Shown: one piece after another, positions 43,092 through 51,667 of the stretch
Position numbering within the stretch: position 1 is the first letter of the stretch
Layout: the number at the start of each line of letters is the position of its first letter
Source: Mycobacterium sp. Root135
GTDB lineage: Bacteria > Actinomycetota > Actinomycetes > Mycobacteriales > Mycobacteriaceae
Assembly (NCBI RefSeq): GCF_001426545.1
Contig: NZ_LMEZ01000007.1
Coordinates: 318,478 to 382,477 of the forward strand
Length of the DNA stretch: 64,000 nt
Reading direction: 5' to 3'
Notes under the pieces: model-generated
Database searches by the model: none
Told to the model about the DNA's origin: nothing
What the model saw: only the letters and a program-made list of their open reading frames with translations
Program-made: the position numbers and the translations under genes

Positions 43092-43861
43092 CTAGTTGAC
43101 CGTGCCGGCGGCAGATACCTTGTGGCTGACCGATTTGAGCAGCTCTGCGTGCTCGGCCGGATTCGACCCCGCCGCGGCCGTCGTCAGCGACACGGCGGCC
43201 AGCAACAGTCCGCTCGCTCCGAAGATTGGGACGGCAACCGAGCAGTAGCCCGCGGTCGTCTCCTCCCGCTCGGTGGCGTAACCGTCACTCCGAGCTTTGC
43301 GTAGTTGGGTGACCAACATTCCCGGCATGACGACCGTCATCGGAGTGACACGCTCGAGTGGTCCACGACGAAGAGACTCTGCACCAGAGTCGCCGGGCTG
43401 AAGGCCAACAACACCTTCCCCGTCGCCGTCGAGTGCAGCGGCAGCCGACCGGCGATCCGTGACGGCCGCGCCGCCCGCGGACCGCCTGCCACCTTCTCCA
43501 GATAGAGAACGTCGAGGCCGTCGAGGACGGCCAGGTGGACCGTCTCCCTCGTTCGGTGATGCAGGCTTTCCATGTACGGCCGGACGGCGTCACGCAGGAC
43601 ACGGAACCGCGGGACGCGGCTGCCGAGTTCGAACGCGCGCATGCCGAGCCGGTACTCCAGCCCCGAACGCTCGAGCATCCCCCAGTCGAGCAACTCCTGA
43701 TTCAGCCGATGGACCGATGCCTTCGAAATTCCGGTGCGCCTCGACAATTCGGTCAAGGTAAGACTGCCGTCGTCCAATTGGAACGCCTCGAGGATCAACC
43801 GGGCCTTGCCAAGCACGCTGTTCGAACCCGCGGCCTGGTCGACGTCATCCACGTCGTCCAC
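43092..43861 (-). pseudogene. IclR-family regulator broken by a one-base frameshift
   Basis: Residues 1 to about 167 are read from the ATG at 43861 (HTH with LTELSRRTGISKASVHRLNQELL, then GRLPLHSTATGKVLLAFSP). The frame then stops at 43337 after VVDHSSVSLR. The rest of the domain (RVTPMTVVMPGMLVTQLRKARSDGYA... to GTVN) continues in another frame to the stop at 43092. Restoring one base near CACTCGAGCG (about 43350-43365) gives VDHLERVTPM and a normal ~256-residue IclR. Start overlaps the M20-like gene by 17 bases. Either a real pseudogene, a sequencing error, or (less likely) a -1 frameshift. Confidence 0.85.
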
Positions 43862-45161
43862 GGTGCTCGGCCGGCAGAAGGAACACCGTACGAATCAGGA
43901 TCTCGGCCAATCGCCTCATCTCGCGCAGGTCGACGAGGTTCATCCCCCTGGTGAAGTCGATCTCGGAACCGTCCGGCAGCGCCGTCACCTTGGGCATGCC
44001 GACCCGTGCGGTGGGCACCCCGCGCATCCGCAGGATGTTGGCGTCGGTGGCGCCGCTGTTGTCTAGGACCGGCACGTGCGGCCCCCCGGAGACCGACTCA
44101 AAGGCGTTGACGGCGGCGCGAACAACCGGTGACTCCGGCGGCGTGTGGCTGGCGGGCACGGCCGCGCTCTGGTGCGCGGTGACCCTGACGCCCAGTTCGT
44201 CGCTCACACCGGCCAGCATGTGGCGCACCTCGCGGAGCACCGATGCCGGCGTCTGCTGGGTCGTGATCCGCAGGTCCAGACGCAGCCGCACCGTCGCCGG
44301 TGTGGCGGCACCGAGCCGCTCGATTCCTCCGTTGATCGAGGACACGATGCCCTGCGGGGTCATGGTCGCGTATCGGTGACGCCGCGGATAGTCGTCGAGC
44401 CACTTCTCCAACGCCACGGCGACGCGGCCGGCCGACGCCACGGCATTGCTGTAGGGCAAACGGTGCCGACTTCCGGCGTAAGTGTGCAGACCGTGGACGG
44501 TGACGTCGATCCAGACAAGGCCGACCTCCTCGTGGAGAACCGTCCACCCCGGCTTGGCGATGACAGCGTAATCGGTGGTGTAGCCGCGTTCCAGCAGAAA
44601 GGCCGCCCCCACACCATGACCCGTGTTCGCCCGGCCGGGGTTACCTACCCCCTCGACGGCGAAGCTCGGCATCCCGCCGGCGCCGAATCCGCCGACGACG
44701 TCGCCCGGCGGCGTCACGCCCGAGGCATGGAACGCCTGCAGGACCGCCATCACGACGGCGGCATGCCCCTTCGGGTTACCCGCGCCAAGTCCCTCGACGA
44801 TGTCGCCGTGGACCACCGCTCGAGCGGCCAGGTCCGGTCGCCAGAGTGGCGCCGCGCCCGGGATGTCGAGAACGGGGTCCCCGGTGGTGAACGTGTCGAC
44901 GGGTGCGTAGAGCAGAAGGGACGGGCCGTCGGCACCCGATATCGTCGCCACGGCGTTGGCCTGGCACGCGTCGATGCCCTGCACCTCGGCGTCGAGTCCC
45001 GAGGTGACCAGTTCGGAGGCAACCCATTCGGCGAGTGGACGTTCCGCGCCGGTGGGGCTGGCGATGTCGACCATCCCACGAGCTGCGGCCAGCAGGCGCT
45101 CACCCGTCACCTGTTCGAGAACGACCGCAACCGCGGCTTCCAGGTCCCGGTGCTCGGTCAT
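43845..45161 (-). CDS. M20-family peptidase homologue lacking metal ligands
   Basis: 438 residues with the M20 layout: catalytic domain, inserted dimerisation domain (about 200-310, including the VHGLHTYAGSRH...YSNAV loop) and the DNSGATDANILRMRGVPT return. The zinc ligands are gone: HxD is APVD (Pro87), the bridging Asp in DxKG is Asn129 in GNPKGH, the DEE pair is in GGFGAGGM, and the later Glu is Lys (VIAKPG). The C-terminal His is absent. Not a hydrolase of the usual kind; function unknown. Lies between the oxidoreductase and IclR genes in the Rieske operon. Confidence 0.8.
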   Translation of the reverse strand: MTEHRDLEAAVAVVLEQVTGERLLAAARGMVDIASPTGAERPLAEWVASELVTSGLDAEVQGIDACQANAVATISGADGPSLLLYAPVDTFTTGDPVLDIPGAAPLWRPDLAARAVVHGDIVEGLGAGNPKGHAAVVMAVLQAFHASGVTPPGDVVGGFGAGGMPSFAVEGVGNPGRANTGHGVGAAFLLERGYTTDYAVIAKPGWTVLHEEVGLVWIDVTVHGLHTYAGSRHRLPYSNAVASAGRVAVALEKWLDDYPRRHRYATMTPQGIVSSINGGIERLGAATPATVRLRLDLRITTQQTPASVLREVRHMLAGVSDELGVRVTAHQSAAVPASHTPPESPVVRAAVNAFESVSGGPHVPVLDNSGATDANILRMRGVPTARVGMPKVTALPDGSEIDFTRGMNLVDLREMRRLAEILIRTVFLLPAEHRGRRG

Positions 45162-45167
45162 GTCGCC

Positions 45168-46142
45168 TTACTCGGGAAGGACAACGGCGCGCCCGCGGAC
45201 CTTGCCCTCATGCAGCAGGTCGAGAGCACGCGCCGTCTCCGAGAGCGGAAACGTCTCGTAGTCCAACACGAGGTCACCGGCGGCGAGCAACGCGGCGAGT
45301 TCGGGCACCAGCGCGCGCGAGTCCTTCTCGCGTCGAATCATGTTGACGGGTATCAACGCAACATCGTCGAGAAGCCAATTGGACAGCCCGATCGACACGT
45401 CGTTGCCCGTGACGTAACCGATCGAGACGGCACGCCCACCGGGTCGCACCCACCGCGATCTGGTCATCAGATCCGCCCCGCCGAGGGTGTCGACGAGCAG
45501 GCTGGCTGGACGCGTCTCCGCGAGTTCGGCCAACTTTCCGACGTCGCCGGCGACCACCACCGTCGCGCCGTCGACGACACGTGCCGCCTGGTCCTGATCG
45601 GCGACGAGCGCCGTGACCGTGGCACCAAGACGCACCGCGAGCTGAGCCACCATCGAGCCAACGGCGCCCGCGGCACCCGCGACCACCACGTGCTCCGCTG
45701 CCGCCGAGGACACGTCGGGCAGCCACGCACCCAGCCGTCCGACGTCGACCAGCGCGGTGTGCGCCGTGGTGGTGGGCACCCAGAACAACGCTCCCAACTC
45801 GGCCGACAACCCTGCCGGCAATTCGGTGAGCACCTTGTCCTTGACCGTCACGAACTCCGCCCAGGTGCCGTCACGCACCAGCCCGAGGCCCCCGCCGCGA
45901 ATGACGACCCGAGTGCCAGGGCTCATGGTCGCCGACTCGACGATCACACCGCACCCTTCGACTCCGCCGGTGTACGGCAGCGTCGGCTTGATGCCGAAGT
46001 CTCCGCCTGCCACCGTCACGTCCAAGTGTGAAACTGCTGCCGCCTCCACCCGCACCAGGGACTCGCCCAAAGACGCTGTCGGAACGGCGATGTCCTCCAC
46101 GACCGGGGCGAGGCCCCAACCGTGGATGCGGGCGGCGCGCAT
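45168..46142 (-). CDS. Quinone oxidoreductase-like MDR dehydrogenase
   Basis: 324 residues from the ATG at 46142 (starts MRAARIHGWG). MDR fold with the nucleotide-binding VVAGAAGAVGSMVAQLAVRLG loop. Cysteine zinc ligands of alcohol dehydrogenases are lacking, so it belongs to the zinc-free quinone reductase/enoyl reductase branch. NADPH-dependent reduction of an enone or quinone is expected. Eight bases after the hydrolase stop and six before the M20-like gene, inside the long operon. Confidence 0.83.
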   Translation of the reverse strand: MRAARIHGWGLAPVVEDIAVPTASLGESLVRVEAAAVSHLDVTVAGGDFGIKPTLPYTGGVEGCGVIVESATMSPGTRVVIRGGGLGLVRDGTWAEFVTVKDKVLTELPAGLSAELGALFWVPTTTAHTALVDVGRLGAWLPDVSSAAAEHVVVAGAAGAVGSMVAQLAVRLGATVTALVADQDQAARVVDGATVVVAGDVGKLAELAETRPASLLVDTLGGADLMTRSRWVRPGGRAVSIGYVTGNDVSIGLSNWLLDDVALIPVNMIRREKDSRALVPELAALLAAGDLVLDYETFPLSETARALDLLHEGKVRGRAVVLPE

Positions 46143-46150
46143 CGTGGTCG

Positions 46151-47026
46151 TCACTTCGCCGGGTGCTTCTCGAGGAAGGCCAGGCTGATCTCGTTGTACT
46201 CGTCGGCACGCTCGTGCTGCGGCCAGTGTCCACAGTCGTCGAACAGCACCAGTTCGGACCCCGCGATGTTCTGATGCATGGCGGTGGCTTCCGGGACGTC
46301 GCCGAAGGGGTTGTTGCGGCCCCACACCACCAGGGTGGGAACCGTGATCTGCGCCAAGTCCTCGGGCTTGAGGATGTTGCGCAGCCGTGTCTCGAGGTTC
46401 TGCAGCGACAACAGATTGCCGATGTTGGAGACGAAGTCGGGCTGATGGTAGATCGCGTGGCGGACGGCGACCAGTTCCTCGGTCGCGTTGGCCGGATCGT
46501 GCATCAACAGCTGCATCCGACGACGGGTCAACTCCACGTCGTCGGTCTCGACGGCCTTGCGGGTGCTGGTGCTGATGCGTTCCATCACTTCGGGATTCGC
46601 CACGGTGCCGCCCGCAGCGAGCAGCTGCAGGGATGCCACCCGCTCCGGGTTGTCGATCGCGGTCCGGCCACCCACCCAACCGCCGAGCGACTCACCGCCG
46701 ATGTGCGCCTTGTCTATGCCCACGGCGTCGAAGTAGGCGAGCAGATGGTCGCGGTAGCGCGGAATCTCATACGGGAAATCGGGTTTCCCGGTGTAACCGT
46801 GCCCCAGCATGTCGATGGCGTGAACGGTGTAACGCTCGGCGTGCGGCTTGATGTTTCGGATGAAGGCCTCGAGATGGCCGCTGGTCCCGTGCAGGAAGAC
46901 GATCGTCTCGTCGCCGTGGCCGGCCCGTAGCGATCGGGTCGGGACGCCACCGGCGTCGACGGTGGACAGGCTGAAGTCCAAGCCGGCCAGCTCAGTCCAG
47001 ATGGTGCGGGTCATGTCGTTGGTCAT
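46151..47026 (-). CDS. Alpha/beta hydrolase, meta-cleavage product hydrolase-like (copy 2)
   Basis: 291 residues. FLHGTSGHLEAFIRNI oxyanion region, nucleophile Ser in IGGESLGGWVGG, and the GHWPQHERADEYN His block characteristic of C-C bond hydrolases of ring-fission products. The usual acid position WGRxD reads WGRNNPFGD, so the catalytic Asp may be shifted. Likely cleaves a vinylogous 1,5-diketone or a related ester. It is separated from the other hydrolase only by a 47-residue membrane protein gene. Confidence 0.85.
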   Translation of the reverse strand: MTNDMTRTIWTELAGLDFSLSTVDAGGVPTRSLRAGHGDETIVFLHGTSGHLEAFIRNIKPHAERYTVHAIDMLGHGYTGKPDFPYEIPRYRDHLLAYFDAVGIDKAHIGGESLGGWVGGRTAIDNPERVASLQLLAAGGTVANPEVMERISTSTRKAVETDDVELTRRRMQLLMHDPANATEELVAVRHAIYHQPDFVSNIGNLLSLQNLETRLRNILKPEDLAQITVPTLVVWGRNNPFGDVPEATAMHQNIAGSELVLFDDCGHWPQHERADEYNEISLAFLEKHPAK

Positions 47027-47061
47027 GGGTGAATCTCCTCGGTAGGCGTCGACGTGTGTCG

Positions 47062-47205
47062 TTACTGATTGATGCGGTGCACCTGCGTGTTGACGTAGGC
47101 CAACGGGTTCGGGATGACGCGCTGGTGCGTGGCGAGGCGGTGGCTCACATAACGCAACACGCCGATGACGGCGCTAAGGGACATCAGGATGTAGAAGATC
47201 TTCAT
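47062..47205 (-). CDS. 47-residue single-helix membrane protein
   Basis: A small open frame between the two hydrolase genes: ATG at 47205, stop at 47062. AGGAATTGCC before the start is a good ribosome site. The product begins MKIFYILMSLSAVIGVLRYV, one hydrophobic helix of about 18 residues, and ends in a polar, basic tail (SHRLATHQRVIPNPLAYVN). I do not recognise it. Codon use matches the region, and it lies in the right strand and spacing (22 and 35 bases) to belong to the operon. It could anchor or assist the oxygenase complex at the membrane. Confidence 0.65.
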   Translation of the reverse strand: MKIFYILMSLSAVIGVLRYVSHRLATHQRVIPNPLAYVNTQVHRINQ

Positions 47206-47227
47206 GGCAATTCCTGTTTCTGGGTGA

Positions 47228-48121
47228 TCAGCGATGGTCGACGGTGCGCAGGAATCCGTCGACCACGGCGTGGTAGGCGCCTGGGCGTTCTTCCTGCAGG
47301 TGATGCGACACGTGGTCCATCACGTGCAGATTGCCCCGCTTGACCATTCGGGCCAGCATCATCGGGTAGTCCGGGGTGAGGAACGCGTCCTCGCGCCCCC
47401 AGATGAACAAGGTCGGCGCCTCAACCAGCCCCAACTGTTCGGTGAGGTCCTGCCACTCGCCGCGCGGTGAGTCCGACATCGCCGCGAGCGCACGCTCCTC
47501 GGTGTCGAGGCTTTGTTGGTACCGCATGTCGAGCGTTTCCTCGGGCAGACGGTCCGCGTCGAACCACTCGAGGCGGGTGATGAGGGTGCGCATCTTCTCG
47601 CGCGTTGGACCCTCTCCCCCGTAGTAGACGTCACGCGCGGTGCGTCCCCGATGCCCTCGTTCCGGCAACGGCGCCAACGGACCGTAGAAGACCGGCATGC
47701 TGCCCGTGACGACCAGCGATCGCACCCGATCCGGGTAGCGCGCAGCCAGATTGAGCGCGATGGTGCCGCCCCACGAGTTGCAGATGAAGTCAGCCTGCTC
47801 AACTCCGAGTTCGTCCATCAGCGCCACCATCTTGGCAGCGTGGAAGTCCCACATGGGACCCGAGATCAGACACTTCTCGGACTGCCCGTACTGCAGGATG
47901 TCGACGAGCAGACACCGCCGTTCGACGGCGAAAAGTGGTGCCACCGGACCGAAGTCACTCCACGCGGTGCAACCTGGCCCACCGCCGTGCAAGAAGATGG
48001 TGTCGGGGCCGGTTCCGACGTCGTAGTAGTGGTAGGTGGCGCCGTCAGCGGTGGCGAATCGGCTCTCAGGCGGGGTGCCCGCGGCCGGCGACCGCAAGGG
48101 CTCGACGATGTCGATGGTCAT
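47228..48121 (-). CDS. Meta-cleavage product hydrolase (MhpC/HsaD/CarC-like)
   Basis: 297 residues. LHGGGPGCTAWSDFGPVAPLF is the signature of ring-fission C-C hydrolases. The nucleophile Ser is in CNSWGGTIAL (usual GNSMGG; first Gly is Cys here), Asp in WGREDAFLTPD, and His in VSHHLQEERP. Should hydrolyse the ring-opened product of the LigB-type dioxygenase encoded directly upstream (15 bases). Cytoplasmic. Confidence 0.9.
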   Translation of the reverse strand: MTIDIVEPLRSPAAGTPPESRFATADGATYHYYDVGTGPDTIFLHGGGPGCTAWSDFGPVAPLFAVERRCLLVDILQYGQSEKCLISGPMWDFHAAKMVALMDELGVEQADFICNSWGGTIALNLAARYPDRVRSLVVTGSMPVFYGPLAPLPERGHRGRTARDVYYGGEGPTREKMRTLITRLEWFDADRLPEETLDMRYQQSLDTEERALAAMSDSPRGEWQDLTEQLGLVEAPTLFIWGREDAFLTPDYPMMLARMVKRGNLHVMDHVSHHLQEERPGAYHAVVDGFLRTVDHR

Positions 48122-48136
48122 CGTGTGTTTCCTTCC

Positions 48137-49072
48137 TCAGACCGTCGTCGGCTCGATCACGGCGACACCCATGCCCGTGAGCCACTCCGGCATCGGTGAA
48201 TAGGCGAGGGTCTTACCAGGGACGAACCCGAGAGCCGACGCCATGAGCAACCACGTGCGCAGCTCCTGGCCGCCGTTGCCGGCACGCTCGGTGATCTGCT
48301 CGGAGGTCAGCTGCGCATACTGTTGCAGCGCACCCTTTTCCAGGTCTGCAATGAACTTCTCGTCGAAGTCCGTGAAGATGGTCGGCTGGGCGGCGACGAT
48401 GATTTCGCGGCGACGCTTGTCGTAGCGCTCCCACTCACCGCGACCGTTGAGCCAGGCCTCGACGAGGAATTCCTCGTCGTCGCCTTGGGGTTCGGTCCAG
48501 TCGCTGGGCCACGGCAGCTGATGGGACAGCCCGCCCGAGGCCACGACGACGACCCGCTGGTCACCGATCACCTCGGTGGCCCGCGCAATGTTGGCGCCCA
48601 ACTCCACCACTCGTGGCATCGTCGGCAATGGCGAGGCGAAGACGTTGACCACCAGCGGAACTACGGGTACGTCGATGCCGTCGAGCAGGTATTGAATCGC
48701 ATGCGACTGACCGTGATCTATCTGCAGCCGAGCCGAAATGGCGACCTCGGTACCGGCGTCGACCAACTGCTGGGCCAGAGCCTGCGCGTATGCCGGGTTG
48801 GTCTTCTGCGGCCCCTTGGGCGTTCCACCGTCGCCCGCCGCGACGACCTCGCCGACGCCTATCGTGAACGACGGGATGAGGTCCAGCCAGAAACCCCGGA
48901 AGTGGTTGGAGCCCACCAGCACGACGACATCCGGCCGAGCCTGCTCGATGCGGTCCCGAGCGACGGCCAGGCCATCTCGAAAGGCCTGCGCCCGTTCGGT
49001 GTTGACCACCTTGTCCCAGTGGGTGTTCATCAGCGTGGAGTGGGATGCCCCTACGCCTAGCACGATCGACAT
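48137..49072 (-). CDS. Class III (LigB-type) extradiol ring-cleavage dioxygenase, MhpB-like
   Basis: 311 residues, the size of MhpB (2,3-dihydroxyphenylpropionate 1,2-dioxygenase). Fe(II)-binding and catalytic histidines are in GASHSTLM, GSNHFRGFWLD, IDHGQSHAIQY and GGLSHQLPWP. It opens a catechol ring next to the hydroxyls with O2. In context (Rieske oxygenase before, C-C hydrolase after) it is the ring-fission step of the main pathway. The exact catechol is unknown. Confidence 0.9.
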   Translation of the reverse strand: MSIVLGVGASHSTLMNTHWDKVVNTERAQAFRDGLAVARDRIEQARPDVVVLVGSNHFRGFWLDLIPSFTIGVGEVVAAGDGGTPKGPQKTNPAYAQALAQQLVDAGTEVAISARLQIDHGQSHAIQYLLDGIDVPVVPLVVNVFASPLPTMPRVVELGANIARATEVIGDQRVVVVASGGLSHQLPWPSDWTEPQGDDEEFLVEAWLNGRGEWERYDKRRREIIVAAQPTIFTDFDEKFIADLEKGALQQYAQLTSEQITERAGNGGQELRTWLLMASALGFVPGKTLAYSPMPEWLTGMGVAVIEPTTV

Positions 49073-49112
49073 GCTGCGCTCCTCGTGTCGTACACGGTTG
49101 TCGGTGGATGAA

Positions 49113-50381
49113 TCAGGAGGGACGGGGCACGTCGATGCCCTGTTCGGCCAGGGCGTCGATGCGGTCCTCCGTGGTGTTCTCGGCGAGCTTGCGCCACTGC
49201 AGCAGTGAGTCGTCTGGCCGGTACAGCTTCTCCGGCGGGGCGTCGGTGACCTCGACCATCCACTTGTCCTGTCCCGAGAACTGGCCGTGGAACAGCCACC
49301 TCACGGCACCGAGATACTTGACGTAGAAGGGGATGGTCTTCCATCCCTTCTGGAAGTCGGCCATGACGCCGACGTAGAGGTGGTTGTCGGCGTCCACCGG
49401 TACGTAGAACTCGTAGTGAATGAAGGTGGGGTACGCGATGCGCAGGACGCCCGGCATGCTGACGGAGGCGAAGCCGGGGAAGTCCTGAGCCGCGATCACC
49501 GGGTTCACCTCGCGGTGCGATCCCGTGTTGCCGATGTTGGTCGTGGTCTTGGGCGGCTTCGACTTGTACCAGGCAAGGCCGGTCCACTTGCCGAGGCCGG
49601 GAAAATCCGCGTCCCAAAACTGTTCCTGCTGAACGCGATAGATCCAACGGCCGCGCTTGACGATCTTGGTGGTGTTCCACACCGGCATCGCCTTGAAGAG
49701 GCGCCACAGCGCGGTGCGGTGCAGATACTTCGCGTGCCCCTCGTCGTAGCCGTTCTCACACGCGAAGCGCCAGTTGCCTTCCCGAGGCATGATCCGGGAG
49801 CCGATGACGGCGGCATTGCCGACGAGTTCCTCGGGCAACTGTTCGTCGATCGGATGGGGCTCCTCGCCGTCTCCGACGAAGACCCACACCATGCCGAGCC
49901 GCTCCTCGACGTGGTAGGTCGGCTGAGTGACCTTGCCGCAGATGGGTGATTGCGGCCCGTCGGTGATGGCAGCCTTTAGCTCGCCGGACTCCAGGTCGAA
50001 GGTCCAGCCGTGGTAGACGCAAGAAATCGTGCCGGGGAACTGCTTGTTGCCATAGCTCAACGGCACACCACGATGCGGGCAGCGATTGGCCATGCCGCGG
50101 ACCACGCCGCGATCCCGAATGACGAAGATGTCCTCGCCCAACAGCTTGACCCGCACGGGTCGCTCGCCCACCTTTGACGAGAAGACGACGGGATACCAGT
50201 AGCCGCGAAAACCAGCCCCCGCCGCCTGATACAACGGCCACGTCGACCAGTCCTGCCGACCGGGCAGATTCCCCTCGCGTTTACGTCGAGCCGGCGTCTT
50301 GGCGTCGGCGGCCGCGGCAGGCGCCTTTGCGGCCGGGCGCTGCGTCGTGGGCCCCGCCTGCGGCTCCAGCGTCTCACTCAT
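49113..50381 (-). CDS. Rieske non-haem iron oxygenase, terminal (alpha) subunit
   Basis: 422 residues. An alanine/lysine-rich N-terminal tail (about 40 residues) precedes the Rieske domain: Cys101-Pro-His103 and Cys121-x-x-His124 hold the [2Fe-2S] cluster. The mononuclear iron site is in ENGYDEGHAKYLHR. The overall plan (single alpha subunit, no beta gene nearby) resembles carbazole dioxygenase CarAa or KshA-type oxygenases. Probably hydroxylates an aromatic ring, with electrons from the reductase and ferredoxin encoded on the opposite side of the shared promoter. First gene of the long minus-strand operon. Confidence 0.9.
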   Translation of the reverse strand: MSETLEPQAGPTTQRPAAKAPAAAADAKTPARRKREGNLPGRQDWSTWPLYQAAGAGFRGYWYPVVFSSKVGERPVRVKLLGEDIFVIRDRGVVRGMANRCPHRGVPLSYGNKQFPGTISCVYHGWTFDLESGELKAAITDGPQSPICGKVTQPTYHVEERLGMVWVFVGDGEEPHPIDEQLPEELVGNAAVIGSRIMPREGNWRFACENGYDEGHAKYLHRTALWRLFKAMPVWNTTKIVKRGRWIYRVQQEQFWDADFPGLGKWTGLAWYKSKPPKTTTNIGNTGSHREVNPVIAAQDFPGFASVSMPGVLRIAYPTFIHYEFYVPVDADNHLYVGVMADFQKGWKTIPFYVKYLGAVRWLFHGQFSGQDKWMVEVTDAPPEKLYRPDDSLLQWRKLAENTTEDRIDALAEQGIDVPRPS

Positions 50382-50555
50382 GTCTGCTTCTCCAAGTGCT
50401 CATCCGGTCGTGAATTCGAAGCGATCGGCAACGTGTCGTCACTACCTAGTTGCGCCAGCACACCACCGCGTCATTGCGACCACAATCACCGTGGTCCGCC
50501 CAGTGAAATTTCCCCGGTTGGCTCGAAAATGCGGCGCGCATCGCGATTTCGACTA

Positions 50556-50571
50556 ATTCCGCTGAGCGATC
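50556..50571. promoter_or_regulatory. TCGCTCAGCGR-family operator between Rieske and reductase genes
   Basis: ATTCCGCTGAGCGATC (reverse complement GATCGCTCAGCGGAAT). Lies in the 263-base divergent promoter region, 74 bases before the reductase start and 175 before the Rieske start. The rest of this gap holds no gene I can see. Confidence 0.62.
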
Positions 50572-50644
50572 CAGATCACGACATCGGCCGCGCCATCGCA
50601 CCTACAGTCCCAAGGCACCACCGTCGAACAACCAAGGAGACCTC

Positions 50645-51640
50645 GTGACTGCTCAACCGTCCGTCGTCACGACCGACGTCGTCGTCGTCGGCGCAGGTCC
50701 GACCGGCCTCTACGGCGCGTACTACGCGGGATTCCGTGGCTTGTCGACCGTCGTCGTCGACGCGCTGCCGCAAGCCGGCGGCCAGGTCATGGCGCTCTAT
50801 CCGGAAAAGCAGATTCGCGACGTCGCCGCGTTGCCCTCCATCCGAGGCCGCGACTTCGTCGCCAACCTCGTCGAGCAAGCCGACGCCTTCAACCCGACCT
50901 ATCTCCTCGGCCGCCAGGCCGTCACCCTGACCCATGACGAGGGGTCGCCGGTGTTGACCCTCGACGACGGCACAGTCGTGCGTGCCGGCGCCGTCGTCGT
51001 CACCGCGGGGATCGGCACCCCGACCCCGAGGCCGCTCGAGACCGGCGGCGAATGGCTGGGCACCCGGTTGTCCTACTTCGTCACCGACCCGTCCCGGCAC
51101 GCCGGCCAAGACGTCGTGATCGTCGGCGGCGGCGACTCCGCACTCGACTGGGCCGACGCGTTGGCCTCCATCGCCCGGTCGGTCACCGTCGTCCACCGTC
51201 GGGCCGCATTCCGAGGCCATGCCGCCACCCTGGAGCGGGTCCGCTCCGGAAACGCCGTCATCCACACCGACACCGAAATCCTCGGTCTGATCGGAGATCT
51301 CGACGGCGGCACCCTGCAGAAAGTGGCTCTGAAGTCCAAGAACGGCGACGAAACCGTCATCGCGGCGGACCACGTCATCGCCGCGCTCGGATTCATCAGC
51401 GAGCTCGGTCCGCTACGCGAGTGGGGCCTCGAGCTCAGTGGACGGTCGATTGCCGTGGACCGCGCCGGGCGGACCAATCTCCCGCGCGTCTACGCAGCCG
51501 GTGACGTCACCGATTACCCGGGGAAGGTCAAGCTCATGTCCGTCGGATTCGGCGAGGTCGCCATCGCGATGAATCACGTCGCCGTCGACCTCGATCCCGA
51601 CCTCGTGCTGTTTCCCGGCCATTCAACCGACGCCGCCTGA
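50645..51640 (+). CDS. Thioredoxin reductase-like ferredoxin-NADP(+) reductase (FNR type 2)
   Basis: 331 residues. FAD loop VVVGAGPTGLYGAYYAGFRG, NADPH loop IVGGGDSALDWADAL, and the ATP/FAD C-terminal motif VYAAGDVTDYPGKVKLMSVGFGE. The redox CxxC of thioredoxin reductase is absent, as in YumC-type ferredoxin reductases. It should pass electrons from NADPH to the ferredoxin encoded 27 bases downstream. Start GTG 50645 after AAGGAGA. Confidence 0.9.
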   Translation: MTAQPSVVTTDVVVVGAGPTGLYGAYYAGFRGLSTVVVDALPQAGGQVMALYPEKQIRDVAALPSIRGRDFVANLVEQADAFNPTYLLGRQAVTLTHDEGSPVLTLDDGTVVRAGAVVVTAGIGTPTPRPLETGGEWLGTRLSYFVTDPSRHAGQDVVIVGGGDSALDWADALASIARSVTVVHRRAAFRGHAATLERVRSGNAVIHTDTEILGLIGDLDGGTLQKVALKSKNGDETVIAADHVIAALGFISELGPLREWGLELSGRSIAVDRAGRTNLPRVYAAGDVTDYPGKVKLMSVGFGEVAIAMNHVAVDLDPDLVLFPGHSTDAA

Positions 51641-51667
51641 GCCCGAACAACTTTCAAGGAGACCATC

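Noticed and set aside
43078..43100. Direct repeat CTAGTTGAC (two copies, 14 bases apart) at the hydratase/IclR junction
   Set aside because: Short, includes the IclR stop codon, and is more likely a small local duplication than an attachment site.
43285..43602. Third-frame 105-codon reading within the broken IclR gene
   Set aside because: Arginine/serine-rich shadow with no similarity to IclR; the other two frames carry the family sequence.
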